NCBI RefSeq assembly: GCF_014851765.1
Contig: NZ_JACVAI010000008.1
Location: 1-64,000 of the forward strand
Source: Pseudomonas sp. PDM04
GTDB lineage: Bacteria > Pseudomonadota > Gammaproteobacteria > Pseudomonadales > Pseudomonadaceae
DNA: 64,000 nucleotides
Direction: 5' to 3'
Of this stretch, positions 16,734-24,996 are shown in pieces (the first letter of the stretch is position 1; each line of letters opens with the position of its first letter). A program made the position numbers and the translations under genes. A model generated the notes under the pieces. That model ran no database searches, was not told where the DNA came from, and saw nothing but the letters and a program-made list of their open reading frames with translations.

Positions 16734-17602
16734 GGAGTGGCAGTGCCGGGGTAGAACAGGTCGCTGACTTTTTTCACGGCCAAGGGCAGACGTGGGCCGA
16801 GCCCACCCACCAGCAGCGTCGGATCAAGCTCCATGACCCGCCCGTCACGGGCGGCGCGGGTCGAGGACAGGATCGGGTTCTCCTTGAACAACGCTGCGCG
16901 GGCTGCCTCGCCCGTCAGCGCGCGGTCGGCGAACACCAGCACTTCGGGGTCCAGGCTGATCAGGGACTCGTTGGAGAAGGGTTTGTAACCGGTGTGGGTC
17001 GCAAGATTGTGCCCACCGGCCTTCTCAATCAGCCAATCGGCCGCCGTGTCCTTGCCGGCGATCAGGGGTTTGCCGCCCGCATGACCGACCAGCAACAGCA
17101 CGCCCGGTGATGATTGTGTGACCTGTGCCCTGGTCACGCGGACTTTCTGCTGGTCGAGTTGCTGCTGATAGTCCTGGAACAACTGCACCGCCTTGTCCTC
17201 TGCGCCGAGCAACCGGCCCAGATGCTGCAAATTGTCCTGCAACGCTGGCAGATCGGGCTGGGCCGAGAACAACTCGACTTGCACACCTGCCGTACGAATC
17301 TGCGAAATCACCGGCGGCGGGCCCATTTCCTCGGTGCCCACCAGTATTTGTGGGCGCAGGCTCAACACGCCTTCGGCCGATAGCTGCCGCTGATAGCCAA
17401 TGCTGGGCAATGCCTTGAGAGATGGCGGGTGCTGGCTGGTGGTGTCGACCCCGACCAGCTTCGCCTCGCCACCCAGTGCACTGACCCATTCCGACAGGGC
17501 GCCGCCGGCGCTGACCCAACGTTGCGGCAATTCGGCCGCTGCACCGTGGTGGCTGACGAGAAGTCCGGCACAAAGCGCAATAACGCGGGTACTCAGGCGC
17601 AT
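16730..17602 (-). CDS. hmuT: Periplasmic heme-binding protein of the ABC importer
   Basis: The 290-residue precursor has a signal peptide (MRLSTRVIALCAGLLVSHHGAAA) and the class III substrate-binding fold used for heme and siderophores. VDTTSQHPPSLKALPSIGYQRQLSAEGVLSLRPQILVGTEEMGPP includes the heme-ligand loop typical of HmuT/PhuT. The start at 17602 has AAGGAAG 7 nt upstream. It heads the operon hmuT-hmuU-hmuV-chaN. No TonB-dependent receptor or heme oxygenase/chaperone (phuR, phuS) is next to it, unlike in P. aeruginosa. Confidence 0.92.
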   Translation of the reverse strand: MRLSTRVIALCAGLLVSHHGAAAELPQRWVSAGGALSEWVSALGGEAKLVGVDTTSQHPPSLKALPSIGYQRQLSAEGVLSLRPQILVGTEEMGPPPVISQIRTAGVQVELFSAQPDLPALQDNLQHLGRLLGAEDKAVQLFQDYQQQLDQQKVRVTRAQVTQSSPGVLLLVGHAGGKPLIAGKDTAADWLIEKAGGHNLATHTGYKPFSNESLISLDPEVLVFADRALTGEAARAALFKENPILSSTRAARDGRVMELDPTLLVGGLGPRLPLAVKKVSDLFYPGTATP

Positions 17603-17694
17603 AAACAGCTTCCTTTTAAGGTTTTTCCCAGGCATCGAAAGACCAGGCCAAGTATCCTCGACGTGCGGCAGCTACCTGTGGACAAGGCGGCCAT

Positions 17695-17722
17695 TTGATA
17701 ATTGTTTTCATTTGAACGTCAA
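17695..17722 (-). promoter_or_regulatory. hmuT promoter with Fur-like box
   Basis: On the minus strand TTGACG (17722-17717) and TATCAA (17700-17695) are separated by 16 nt. A Fur-like 19-mer, GATAATTGTTTTCATTTGA (17697-17715), lies over the spacer and -10 and matches the consensus at 12 of 19 positions. Iron repression of hmuTUV is inferred. Confidence 0.7.
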
Positions 17723-17766
17723 GCTCGGACATATTCAGTCACGAGCCGCCGACGTTGAGGATAGTC

Positions 17767-18084
17767 ATGAAGTTTCTTTGCGCTGGCGCTGAGCTGGCCG
17801 ACTCCAGCAGCCGCGGTTTCGACGTCGATGGCCAGAAGCTGTTTGCCGTGCGCCGCAACGGCCAGGTCTACGTCTATCTCAATCGCTGCCCGCACCGTGG
17901 CGTCGGACTGGAATGGACGCCTGACCAGTTCCTCGACCCCAGCAACAGCCTGATCCAGTGCGCCACGCATGGCGCACTGTTCCTGATCGAAGACGGTGAG
18001 TGCGTGGCCGGCCCCTGCGCCGGACAATCTCTGACCCGCGTTGACAGCCGTGAAGACGACCAGGGCATCTGGATCAACCCTTAA
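17767..18084 (+). CDS. Rieske [2Fe-2S] domain protein
   Basis: The 105-residue soluble protein consists of one Rieske ferredoxin domain with both ligand motifs: CPHRG (about residues 42-46) and CATHGALF (about 64-71). The two motifs are within the usual spacing. It resembles the small NirD/biphenyl-ferredoxin-type Rieske proteins, but no partner oxygenase or reductase is adjacent, so its electron partner is unknown. GAGGAT precedes the ATG at 17767. Its stop codon overlaps that of convergent sfsA by four bases (TTAA). Confidence 0.85.
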   Translation: MKFLCAGAELADSSSRGFDVDGQKLFAVRRNGQVYVYLNRCPHRGVGLEWTPDQFLDPSNSLIQCATHGALFLIEDGECVAGPCAGQSLTRVDSREDDQGIWINP

Positions 18085-18794
18085 CGGTCGAGCAAAACAT
18101 CCAGACGCCGCTCGACCCGCATTCCTTCATGGCTCAAAGCCACGCCATAAGCCAGCACCTCAACCCCGCACGCCACCGCGTCGCGCAAGGCCGAGGCGTA
18201 GGCCGCATCGATTTCGTGCGCTGGACGCACGGCCTCGATACCGCTCAGGCAGACGCAATACAACTGCACCGCCCGAATACCGTCCCGGGCCAGGTGAGCC
18301 AGCTCCCTCAAGTGCTTGGCGCCTCGCTGGGTCACCGCATCGGGAAACGCGGCAACGGCTGAGTCCTCGAAGCCCAGGGTCACGCTTTTGACTTCCACGT
18401 ACGCCGGCCCATCCGGGTAATCGAGACGAAAATCGATACGGCTGCTTTCCTGTCCGTAGGCCACTTCACGCTTGAGTCCGGTAAAACCGTTGAGCTCGGC
18501 GATGACTCCGTTGCGCAGCGCCTCTTCGATCAAGCCATTGGCGCGTCCGGTGTTCACGCAAAACAGCCGGCCCTGCGGGGTTTCGCCGATTTCCCAGGTT
18601 CCCGGCAACTTGCGTTTCGGGTCGTTGGAGCGACTGAACCACACCTGCCCGCCTTCAACCTGGCAATTGAGCATCGAGCCGGTGTTCGGGCAATGAAGGG
18701 TAAGGAACTCGCCATCGACGGTTTCGATATCGGCGAGAAAACGCTTGTAACGCCGGATCAGGCGACCTTCTTCCAGTGGGGGATCAAAGCGCAT
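18081..18794 (-). CDS. sfsA: DNA/RNA nuclease SfsA
   Basis: The 237-residue protein matches the SfsA family: MRFDPPLEEGRLIRRYKRFLADIE, then HCPNTGSML, and a PD-(D/E)XK-like core (RIDFRLDYPDGPAYVEVKSVTL). It was first described in E. coli as a sugar-fermentation stimulation protein. It is now regarded as a nuclease-fold protein, and its cellular role is poorly defined. The start at 18794 shares a base with the stop codon of the upstream aminotransferase (TGATG), so they form one operon. Confidence 0.92.
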   Translation of the reverse strand: MRFDPPLEEGRLIRRYKRFLADIETVDGEFLTLHCPNTGSMLNCQVEGGQVWFSRSNDPKRKLPGTWEIGETPQGRLFCVNTGRANGLIEEALRNGVIAELNGFTGLKREVAYGQESSRIDFRLDYPDGPAYVEVKSVTLGFEDSAVAAFPDAVTQRGAKHLRELAHLARDGIRAVQLYCVCLSGIEAVRPAHEIDAAYASALRDAVACGVEVLAYGVALSHEGMRVERRLDVLLDR

Positions 18795-19966
18795 CAGCCT
18801 TGCCAACTCCGCAGACCGCGAGCAATGCGTTCCACCGCTTCCTGCAGACGCGGCAAGCTCTGGGTATAGGCAAACCGCACGTGATGACCGGCCTGATAAC
18901 GCCCGAAATCCAGGCCCGGGGTGATTGCCACATGCTCGGTTTCGAGGAAGTGGCGGCAGAACGCGAAGGCATCGCCGCCGAACTGGCTGATATCGGCGTA
19001 CAAATAAAAGGCGCCTTCCGGCTCTACGGCAATATTGAAGCCCAGCTCACGCAAGGCGGGCAGCAGGAAATCCCGGCGCCGTCCAAACTCAGCACGCCGC
19101 TCTTCGAGAATGGCAATGGTCGCCGGTTCGAAACAGGCCAGGGCCGCATGCTGGGCCATGCTTGGCGCGCTGATGTAGAGGTTTTGCGCCAGCTTCTCCA
19201 ACTCACCGACCGCCGCCTCCGGCGCCACGAGCCAGCCAAGCCGCCAGCCGGTCATGCCGAAATACTTTGAAAAACTATTCAGCACAAAGGCGCTGTCGTC
19301 GACTTCCAGCACGCTGGCGGCATCAGTGCCGTAGGTCAGGCCATGGTAGATCTCGTCCACCACCAGATGGCCATGACGCCCCTTGATCGCGCCCGACAGC
19401 CCGGCCAGTTCGTCGCGAGTCAGGATCGTCCCGGTGGGGTTGGCCGGCGACGCCACCAGCGCGCCGACACTGTCGTGGTCCCAATGACGCTCGACCAGGT
19501 CCGGCGTCAGTTGATAGCGCACCTCCGGCCCCACCGGCACCAGTTGCGCCGCGCCTTCCACCAGACGCAGGAAATGCCGGTTGCACGGGTAGCCCGGATC
19601 CGCCAGCAACCAGTGCTTGCCCGGATCCACCAGCAGGGCGCTGGCCAGCAGCAATGCACCGGAACCGCCGGGCGTGATCAGGATTCGCCGGGGATCGATG
19701 TGCAGACCGTAACGCTGTTGATAGAAGCCTGAAATCGCCTCGCGCAGTTCGGGGATGCCCCGGGCGGCGGTATACCGGGTCTTGCCCGCCGTCAGCGCCG
19801 CCTGGCCGGCCTGGATGATCGGTTCGGCGGTGGTGAAGTCGGGTTCGCCGATTTCCAGGTGGATCACGTCGTGGCCGGCAGCTTGCAGTTCGTTGGCCCG
19901 CGCCAGCAGCGCCATGACATGGAACGGTTCAATTGCGCGACTGCGGGCACTGTAGGGCTGAGCCAT
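18794..19966 (-). CDS. Class I/II pyridoxal-phosphate aminotransferase
   Basis: The 390-residue fold-type I enzyme has the PLP lysine in NSFSKYFGMTGWRLGWLV (about residues 233-250), the SPANPTGT motif and the EIGEPDF N-terminal motif. It is close to aspartate/alanine-type aminotransferases, but the substrate cannot be told from sequence alone. The frame extends 32 codons upstream, but the ATG at 19966 has GGAAGG at proper spacing and begins the family-like sequence. It is co-transcribed with sfsA. Confidence 0.88.
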   Translation of the reverse strand: MAQPYSARSRAIEPFHVMALLARANELQAAGHDVIHLEIGEPDFTTAEPIIQAGQAALTAGKTRYTAARGIPELREAISGFYQQRYGLHIDPRRILITPGGSGALLLASALLVDPGKHWLLADPGYPCNRHFLRLVEGAAQLVPVGPEVRYQLTPDLVERHWDHDSVGALVASPANPTGTILTRDELAGLSGAIKGRHGHLVVDEIYHGLTYGTDAASVLEVDDSAFVLNSFSKYFGMTGWRLGWLVAPEAAVGELEKLAQNLYISAPSMAQHAALACFEPATIAILEERRAEFGRRRDFLLPALRELGFNIAVEPEGAFYLYADISQFGGDAFAFCRHFLETEHVAITPGLDFGRYQAGHHVRFAYTQSLPRLQEAVERIARGLRSWQG

Positions 19967-20301
19967 TGGCCTTCCTTCAACAAAAGGGAAAACACCGATT
20001 CTACCCAAGCGCAGGAACGAGCGAGAACCTAAAGCGGTCAGACCCCTTGAGACCCTGGCCACAAACGCTCATGCGAGTGCGCGAGGTTTGACTAAAATCA
20101 TTAATTGATCAGGCCTCCATCACCACCAGGCAAGGCTTTGCAATCATTTGCAAGCCCCGCGGGCTGTGCCCTCGACATCCGGGAGTAGCGCGGTCCGATT
20201 CGATCTGGTAAGTTCGCCCGCTTGCAGCCGCAGGGCCGGCGGGTGCCGGTGATGGAGCAATCCTGCGCAGATGGATTACAAGAGTAGAGGCGGTCTATTT
20301 C

Positions 20302-20745
20302 ATGTCCACCCAAGCAAAGCAACAGCCAGTCCAGTCGATCAGCGGCTTCGAACCCTATGTGGAAAAGCCGGGCGAGGAGTACATGGGCAAGCCCATGCGC
20401 GCTCACTTCACCAAGGTCCTGAACAAGTGGAAACAGGACCTGATGCAGGAAGTCGACCGCACGGTTGATCACATGAAGGACGAAGCGGCCAACTTCCCTG
20501 ACCCGGCAGACCGTGCCAGCCAGGAAGAAGAGTTCGCACTCGAACTGCGCGCCCGCGATCGTGAGCGCAAGTTGATCAAGAAGATCGACAAGACCCTGCA
20601 ACTGATCGAAGACGAAGAGTACGGTTGGTGCGAATCCTGCGGCGTGGAAATCGGCGTCAAGCGCCTGGAAGCCCGTCCGACCGCCGACATGTGCGTCGAC
20701 TGCAAGACCCTGGCGGAAATCAAGGAAAAACAAGTCGGCAAGTAA
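20302..20745 (+). CDS. dksA: RNA polymerase-binding transcription factor DksA
   Basis: The 147-residue protein has the long coiled coil (about 35-110, with the acidic DPADRASQEEEF tip region). The C-terminal zinc finger (CESCGVEIG...CVDCK) has four cysteines, so this is the zinc-dependent DksA1 rather than the Cys-free paralogue. It enters the RNA polymerase secondary channel and, with ppGpp, mediates the stringent response. The rRNA and tRNA promoters in this window, with GC-rich discriminators, are the class it represses. A terminator follows at 20764-20789. Confidence 0.97.
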   Translation: MSTQAKQQPVQSISGFEPYVEKPGEEYMGKPMRAHFTKVLNKWKQDLMQEVDRTVDHMKDEAANFPDPADRASQEEEFALELRARDRERKLIKKIDKTLQLIEDEEYGWCESCGVEIGVKRLEARPTADMCVDCKTLAEIKEKQVGK

Positions 20746-20763
20746 TGACGACTTGAATGAAGA

Positions 20764-20789
20764 ACGGAGCGTGCGAACGCTCCGTTTTT
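20764..20789 (+). terminator. Rho-independent terminator of dksA
   Basis: ACGGAGCGT and ACGCTCCGT form a perfect 9-bp stem with a GCGA loop, followed by TTTT. It begins 18 nt after the dksA stop codon. Confidence 0.92.
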
Positions 20790-20817
20790 GTTTCTGATAT
20801 TTGGCCAGGCACATAAC

Positions 20818-20857
20818 CTGTGGGAGCGGGCATTCGCGAGCAAGCCCGCTCCCACAG
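20818..20857. repeat. REP element upstream of gluQ
   Basis: CTGTGGGAGCGGG and CCCGCTCCCACAG form a perfect 13-bp inverted repeat around a 14-nt loop containing TTCGCGAGC. This is the GGGAGCGGG variant of the Pseudomonas REP family. It lies between the dksA terminator and gluQ, 37 nt before the gluQ start. Confidence 0.85.
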
Positions 20858-20894
20858 AGGTCTGGCGCCAGCCTGGAATAATGATACCGCCTGT

Positions 20895-21782
20895 ATGAAA
20901 TCCCCGACCTACATCGGCCGCTTCGCCCCCACGCCCAGCGGACACCTGCATTTCGGATCGCTGGTTGCCGCGCTGGCCTCCTATCTCGACGCGCGTGCAG
21001 TGGGCGGGCGTTGGCTGGTGCGCATGGAAGACCTCGATCCGCCCCGGGAAGAACCCGGCGCGCAGGCAGCCATCCTCAAGGCACTGGAAAGCTACGGTTT
21101 CGAGTGGGATGGCGACATGGTCCGCCAGAGCGAGCGTCACGAAGCCTATGCCGACGTGCTCAATCAGCTGTTCAATCATGGCCTGGCGTACGCCTGCACC
21201 TGCTCGCGAAAGCAGCTCGAGCCCTATCACGGCATCTACCCGGGGCTGTGCCGCAATGCAGGCCACGGCAGCGAAGACGCGGCGATCCGCTTGCGCGTCC
21301 CGGAGCTGGAATATCACTTCATCGACCGGGTACAAGGCGAATTTCGCCAGCACCTGGGGCGTGACGTCGGCGATTTCGTGATCCGTCGCCGCGACGGCCT
21401 TTACGCCTACCAACTGGCGGTGGTACTCGATGATGCCTGGCAGGGCATCACCGACATCGTGCGGGGTGCCGACCTGCTGGATTCGACGCCACGCCAGCTC
21501 TACCTCCAGGAACTGCTCGGCCTGTCGCAACCGCGTTACCTGCACATTCCGCTGATTACTCAACCTGACGGCAACAAGCTTGGCAAATCCTACCGTTCGC
21601 CGCCGTTGACCGAAGATCAGGCCACACCGATGTTGTTGCGGGCCTTGCGCGCCCTGGGGCAGGCTCCGGAGAGCGAGCTGCTGCACGCAACGCCCCGGGA
21701 AGTGCTGAACTGGGGGATCGCCCACTGGGATGCCACGAAGATCCCGCGCACACTCAACCTGCCCGAAGCGCAACTACAGTGA
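20895..21782 (+). CDS. gluQ: Glutamyl-Q tRNA(Asp) synthetase
   Basis: The 295-residue protein is a truncated glutamyl-tRNA synthetase that attaches glutamate to queuosine in tRNA-Asp. It has RFAPTPSGHLHFGSL, with the HFGS form of the HIGH motif (about residues 9-23). A Cys-rich zinc site (CTCSRKQL...CRNAGH) and GNKLGKSYRSPP as the KMSKS-like loop follow. It lacks the anticodon-binding domain, as expected for GluQ. In many proteobacteria gluQ follows dksA, as here. The ATG at 20895 begins the conserved sequence, and the longer frame crosses the REP element. Confidence 0.93.
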   Translation: MKSPTYIGRFAPTPSGHLHFGSLVAALASYLDARAVGGRWLVRMEDLDPPREEPGAQAAILKALESYGFEWDGDMVRQSERHEAYADVLNQLFNHGLAYACTCSRKQLEPYHGIYPGLCRNAGHGSEDAAIRLRVPELEYHFIDRVQGEFRQHLGRDVGDFVIRRRDGLYAYQLAVVLDDAWQGITDIVRGADLLDSTPRQLYLQELLGLSQPRYLHIPLITQPDGNKLGKSYRSPPLTEDQATPMLLRALRALGQAPESELLHATPREVLNWGIAHWDATKIPRTLNLPEAQLQ

Positions 21783-21859
21783 TCAGACTTGCAGTGGCGC
21801 CCCCATCCGTTACCATCGCCGCACGTTTTCGGGCACGCGCATAAAAAAGAGAGGCCGGG

Positions 21860-22036
21860 ATGTACATCTATCGCTTGGTCCTGCTTCTGGTCGTGGGGAT
21901 CTATCTGTTCTCCCCCGCCATCATGGATTGGTGGATCGACGCCACGGGCGCCTGGTATCGCCCTTATCTGCTCTGGCTGATCCTGATCGTCGTGACCTTC
22001 ATCCTGCAGAGCCAAAAAGATGCCGATGAGCTTTAG
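21860..22036 (+). CDS. cbrX: CbrX-like small membrane protein upstream of cbrA
   Basis: This 58-residue protein starts MYIYRLVLLLVVGIYLF and has two hydrophobic helices separated by a WW-DATGAWYRPY segment. It fits a small inner-membrane protein. GAGGCCGGG precedes the ATG. Its last 11 bases overlap the cbrA start, so translation of cbrA is likely coupled to it. In P. putida a small ORF in this position (cbrX) is reported to be needed for normal cbrA expression. That link is recalled knowledge, and the molecular role of the peptide is not known to me. Confidence 0.8.
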   Translation: MYIYRLVLLLVVGIYLFSPAIMDWWIDATGAWYRPYLLWLILIVVTFILQSQKDADEL

Positions 22037-24974
22037 CCTGACCCAGATGATCCTGATCAGCGCCGCCTACCTGGCCGTGCTGTTCGGCGTAGCCTGGGTC
22101 AGCGAACGGGGCATGATCCCCCGGGCGATCATTCGCCACCCGCTAACCTACACCTTGTCGCTGGGGGTCTATGCCAGCGCCTGGGCGTTTTATGGCACGG
22201 TCGGCCTGGCCTATCAGTACGGCTATGGCTTCCTGTCCAGCTACCTGGGAGTTTCCGGTGCGTTCCTGCTGGCGCCGGTGCTGCTGTACCCGATCCTGAA
22301 GATCACCCGCACCTATCAGTTGTCGTCACTGGCCGACCTGTTCGCGTTCCGCTTTCGCAGCACCTGGGCGGGCGCACTGACCACGGTGTTCATGCTGATC
22401 GGCGTGCTGCCGCTGCTGGCGCTGCAGATCCAGGCGGTGGCCGACTCCATCAGTATTCTCACCCGCGAGCCGGTGCAGCATCGCGTGGCACTGAGCTTCT
22501 GTGCACTGATTACCCTGTTCACGATTTTCTTCGGCTCGCGCCATATCGCCACCCGCGAGAAACATGAAGGCCTGGTGTTCGCGATCGCCTTCGAGTCGGT
22601 GATCAAGCTGATCGCCATCGGCGGCGTCGGTCTGTACGCCCTCTACGGCGTCTTCGACGGCCCGCAACAGCTTGAATTATGGCTGTTGCAAAACCAGACC
22701 GCCCTCGCCGCCCTGCACACGCCGTTGCAGGAAGGCCCGTGGCGCACGCTGTTGCTGGTGTTTTTCGCCTCGGCGATCGTCATGCCGCACATGTACCACA
22801 TGACCTTCACTGAAAACCTCAACCCGCGCTCACTGGTCAGCGCGAGCTGGGGCCTGCCGTTGTTCCTGCTGCTGATGAGCCTGGCAGTGCCACTGATCCT
22901 CTGGGCCGGCCTGAAACTGGGGGCCACCACCAACCCGGAATTCTTCACCCTGGGCATCGGCATCGCCGCCAACAACAAAGCGCTGGCGCTGCTGGCCTAT
23001 GTCGGCGGGTTATCGGCCGCCAGCGGCCTGATCATCGTCACCACGCTGGCCCTGTCCGGGATGGCGCTGAACCACCTGGTGCTGCCGCTTTACCAGCCGC
23101 CCGCCGAAGGCAATATCTATCGCTGGCTGAAATGGACCCGGCGCGCCTTGATCGTCGCGATCATCATGGCCGGCTACGGTTTCTACCTGTTGCTGGGGGC
23201 GGAGCAGGACCTGGCCAACCTTGGCATCGTCGCCTTCGTCGCGACGCTGCAATTCCTGCCCGGGGTGCTGTCGGTCCTGTACTGGCCGACCGCCAACCGT
23301 CGAGGTTTCATCGCCGGCCTGCTGGCGGGGATCCTGGTGTGGCTGGTGACCATGCTGTTGCCGCTGGTCGGCAACCTGCAGGGTTTCTACATTCCACTGC
23401 TGAACATGATCTACGTGCTGGACGACACCAGTTGGCACATGGCGGCGATTGCCTCGCTGGCTGCCAACGTGCTGATGTTCACGCTGATTTCGCTGTTCAC
23501 CAATGCCAGCACCGAAGAAGCCAGCGCGGCCGAAGCCTGCGCCGTGGACAACGTGCGTCGCCCGCAACGCCGCGAACTGCATGCCGCCTCGCCACAGGAG
23601 TTCGCCACGCAACTGGCCAAACCCTTGGGCGCCAAGGCCGCACAGAAGGAAGTCGAGCAGGCCCTGCGCGATCTCTACCTGCCGTTCGACGAACGCCGGC
23701 CATACGCCCTGCGTCGCTTGCGTGACCGGATCGAGGCCAACCTCTCCGGCCTGATGGGCCCGAGCGTGGCACAGGACATGGTCGAAACCTTCCTGCCGTA
23801 CAAGGCAGGCGGCGAAAACTATGTCACCGAGGACATTCACTTCATCGAAAGCCGTCTCGAGGATTACCACTCGCGACTGACCGGCCTGGCCGCCGAGCTC
23901 GACGCCCTGCGTCGCTATCACCGCCAGACCCTGCAGGAACTGCCGATGGGCGTCTGTTCCCTGGCCAAGGATCAGGAGATCCTCATGTGGAACAAGGCCA
24001 TGGAGGAACTCACCGGGATCGCCGCGCAGCGCGTGGTCGGTTCGCGCCTGAGCACCATTGCCGAGCCGTGGAAAGGCCTGTTGCAAGGGTTCATCAATGT
24101 GCCGGACGAGCACTTGCACAAACAGCACCTGGCCCTCGATGGCCAGACCCGCTGGCTGAACCTGCACAAGGCGGCCATCGACGAACCGCTCGCCCCGGGT
24201 AACAGCGGCCTGGTCCTGCTGGTCGAAGACCTGACCGAAACCCAGATGCTCGAAGATAAGCTGGTGCACTCCGAGCGCCTGGCCAGCATCGGCCGCCTCG
24301 CGGCGGGCGTGGCCCATGAGATCGGCAATCCGATCACCGGCATCGCCTGCCTGGCGCAAAACCTGCGCGAAGAGCGGGAAGAAGACGGCGAACTGAAGGA
24401 AATCAGCGGCCAGATCCTCGAACAGACCAAACGCGTGTCGCGCATCGTGCAGTCACTGATGAGCTTTGCCCATGCCGGCACGCATCAGCACAATGACGAA
24501 GCCGTCTGTCTGGCCGAAGTGGCCCAGGATGCCATCGGCCTGCTGGCGTTGAACCGCCGCAATTTCGAAGTGCAGTTCTATAACCTGTGCGACCCCGACC
24601 ACTGGGTCGAGGGTGATCCGCAGCGCCTCGCCCAGGTATTGATCAACCTGCTCTCAAACGCCCGTGACGCCTCGCCTCCCGGCAGTGCGGTCAGGGTCAA
24701 GAGCGAAGCCGGCGAACACACGGTCGACCTGATCGTGGAGGACGAAGGCAGTGGCATACCGAAGAACATCATGGACCGGTTGTTCGAACCTTTCTTTACC
24801 ACCAAGGACCCTGGCGAAGGCACCGGTCTGGGCCTTGCACTGGTCTATTCCATCGTTGAAGAGCATTATGGACAAATCACCATCGACAGCCCGGCTGATG
24901 TACAAAGCCAACGCGGCACCCGTATCAGGGTGACTTTGCCGCGTCATGTCGAAGCGACGTCCGCTGTGAACTGA
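22026..24974 (+). CDS. cbrA: Sensor histidine kinase CbrA with SLC5-type transporter domain
   Basis: The 982-residue protein has an N-terminal sodium/solute-symporter-like domain with about 13 membrane helices (1-500) and a STAC-like linker. A PAS region follows at about 640-740 (LRRYHRQTLQELPMGVCSLAKDQEILMWNKAM). The kinase core has the H-box VAHEIGNPITGIACLAQNL (His near residue 763) and an ATPase domain with NLLSNARDA (N-box) and GTGLGLALVYSI. With CbrB it senses the carbon/nitrogen balance and controls use of amino acids and crcZ. ATGs exist at 22020 and 22026. The second gives the usual MSFSLTQ start. Confidence 0.95.
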   Translation: MSFSLTQMILISAAYLAVLFGVAWVSERGMIPRAIIRHPLTYTLSLGVYASAWAFYGTVGLAYQYGYGFLSSYLGVSGAFLLAPVLLYPILKITRTYQLSSLADLFAFRFRSTWAGALTTVFMLIGVLPLLALQIQAVADSISILTREPVQHRVALSFCALITLFTIFFGSRHIATREKHEGLVFAIAFESVIKLIAIGGVGLYALYGVFDGPQQLELWLLQNQTALAALHTPLQEGPWRTLLLVFFASAIVMPHMYHMTFTENLNPRSLVSASWGLPLFLLLMSLAVPLILWAGLKLGATTNPEFFTLGIGIAANNKALALLAYVGGLSAASGLIIVTTLALSGMALNHLVLPLYQPPAEGNIYRWLKWTRRALIVAIIMAGYGFYLLLGAEQDLANLGIVAFVATLQFLPGVLSVLYWPTANRRGFIAGLLAGILVWLVTMLLPLVGNLQGFYIPLLNMIYVLDDTSWHMAAIASLAANVLMFTLISLFTNASTEEASAAEACAVDNVRRPQRRELHAASPQEFATQLAKPLGAKAAQKEVEQALRDLYLPFDERRPYALRRLRDRIEANLSGLMGPSVAQDMVETFLPYKAGGENYVTEDIHFIESRLEDYHSRLTGLAAELDALRRYHRQTLQELPMGVCSLAKDQEILMWNKAMEELTGIAAQRVVGSRLSTIAEPWKGLLQGFINVPDEHLHKQHLALDGQTRWLNLHKAAIDEPLAPGNSGLVLLVEDLTETQMLEDKLVHSERLASIGRLAAGVAHEIGNPITGIACLAQNLREEREEDGELKEISGQILEQTKRVSRIVQSLMSFAHAGTHQHNDEAVCLAEVAQDAIGLLALNRRNFEVQFYNLCDPDHWVEGDPQRLAQVLINLLSNARDASPPGSAVRVKSEAGEHTVDLIVEDEGSGIPKNIMDRLFEPFFTTKDPGEGTGLGLALVYSIVEEHYGQITIDSPADVQSQRGTRIRVTLPRHVEATSAVN

Positions 24975-24996
24975 GACCGTCGAGAGTATCGAATCA

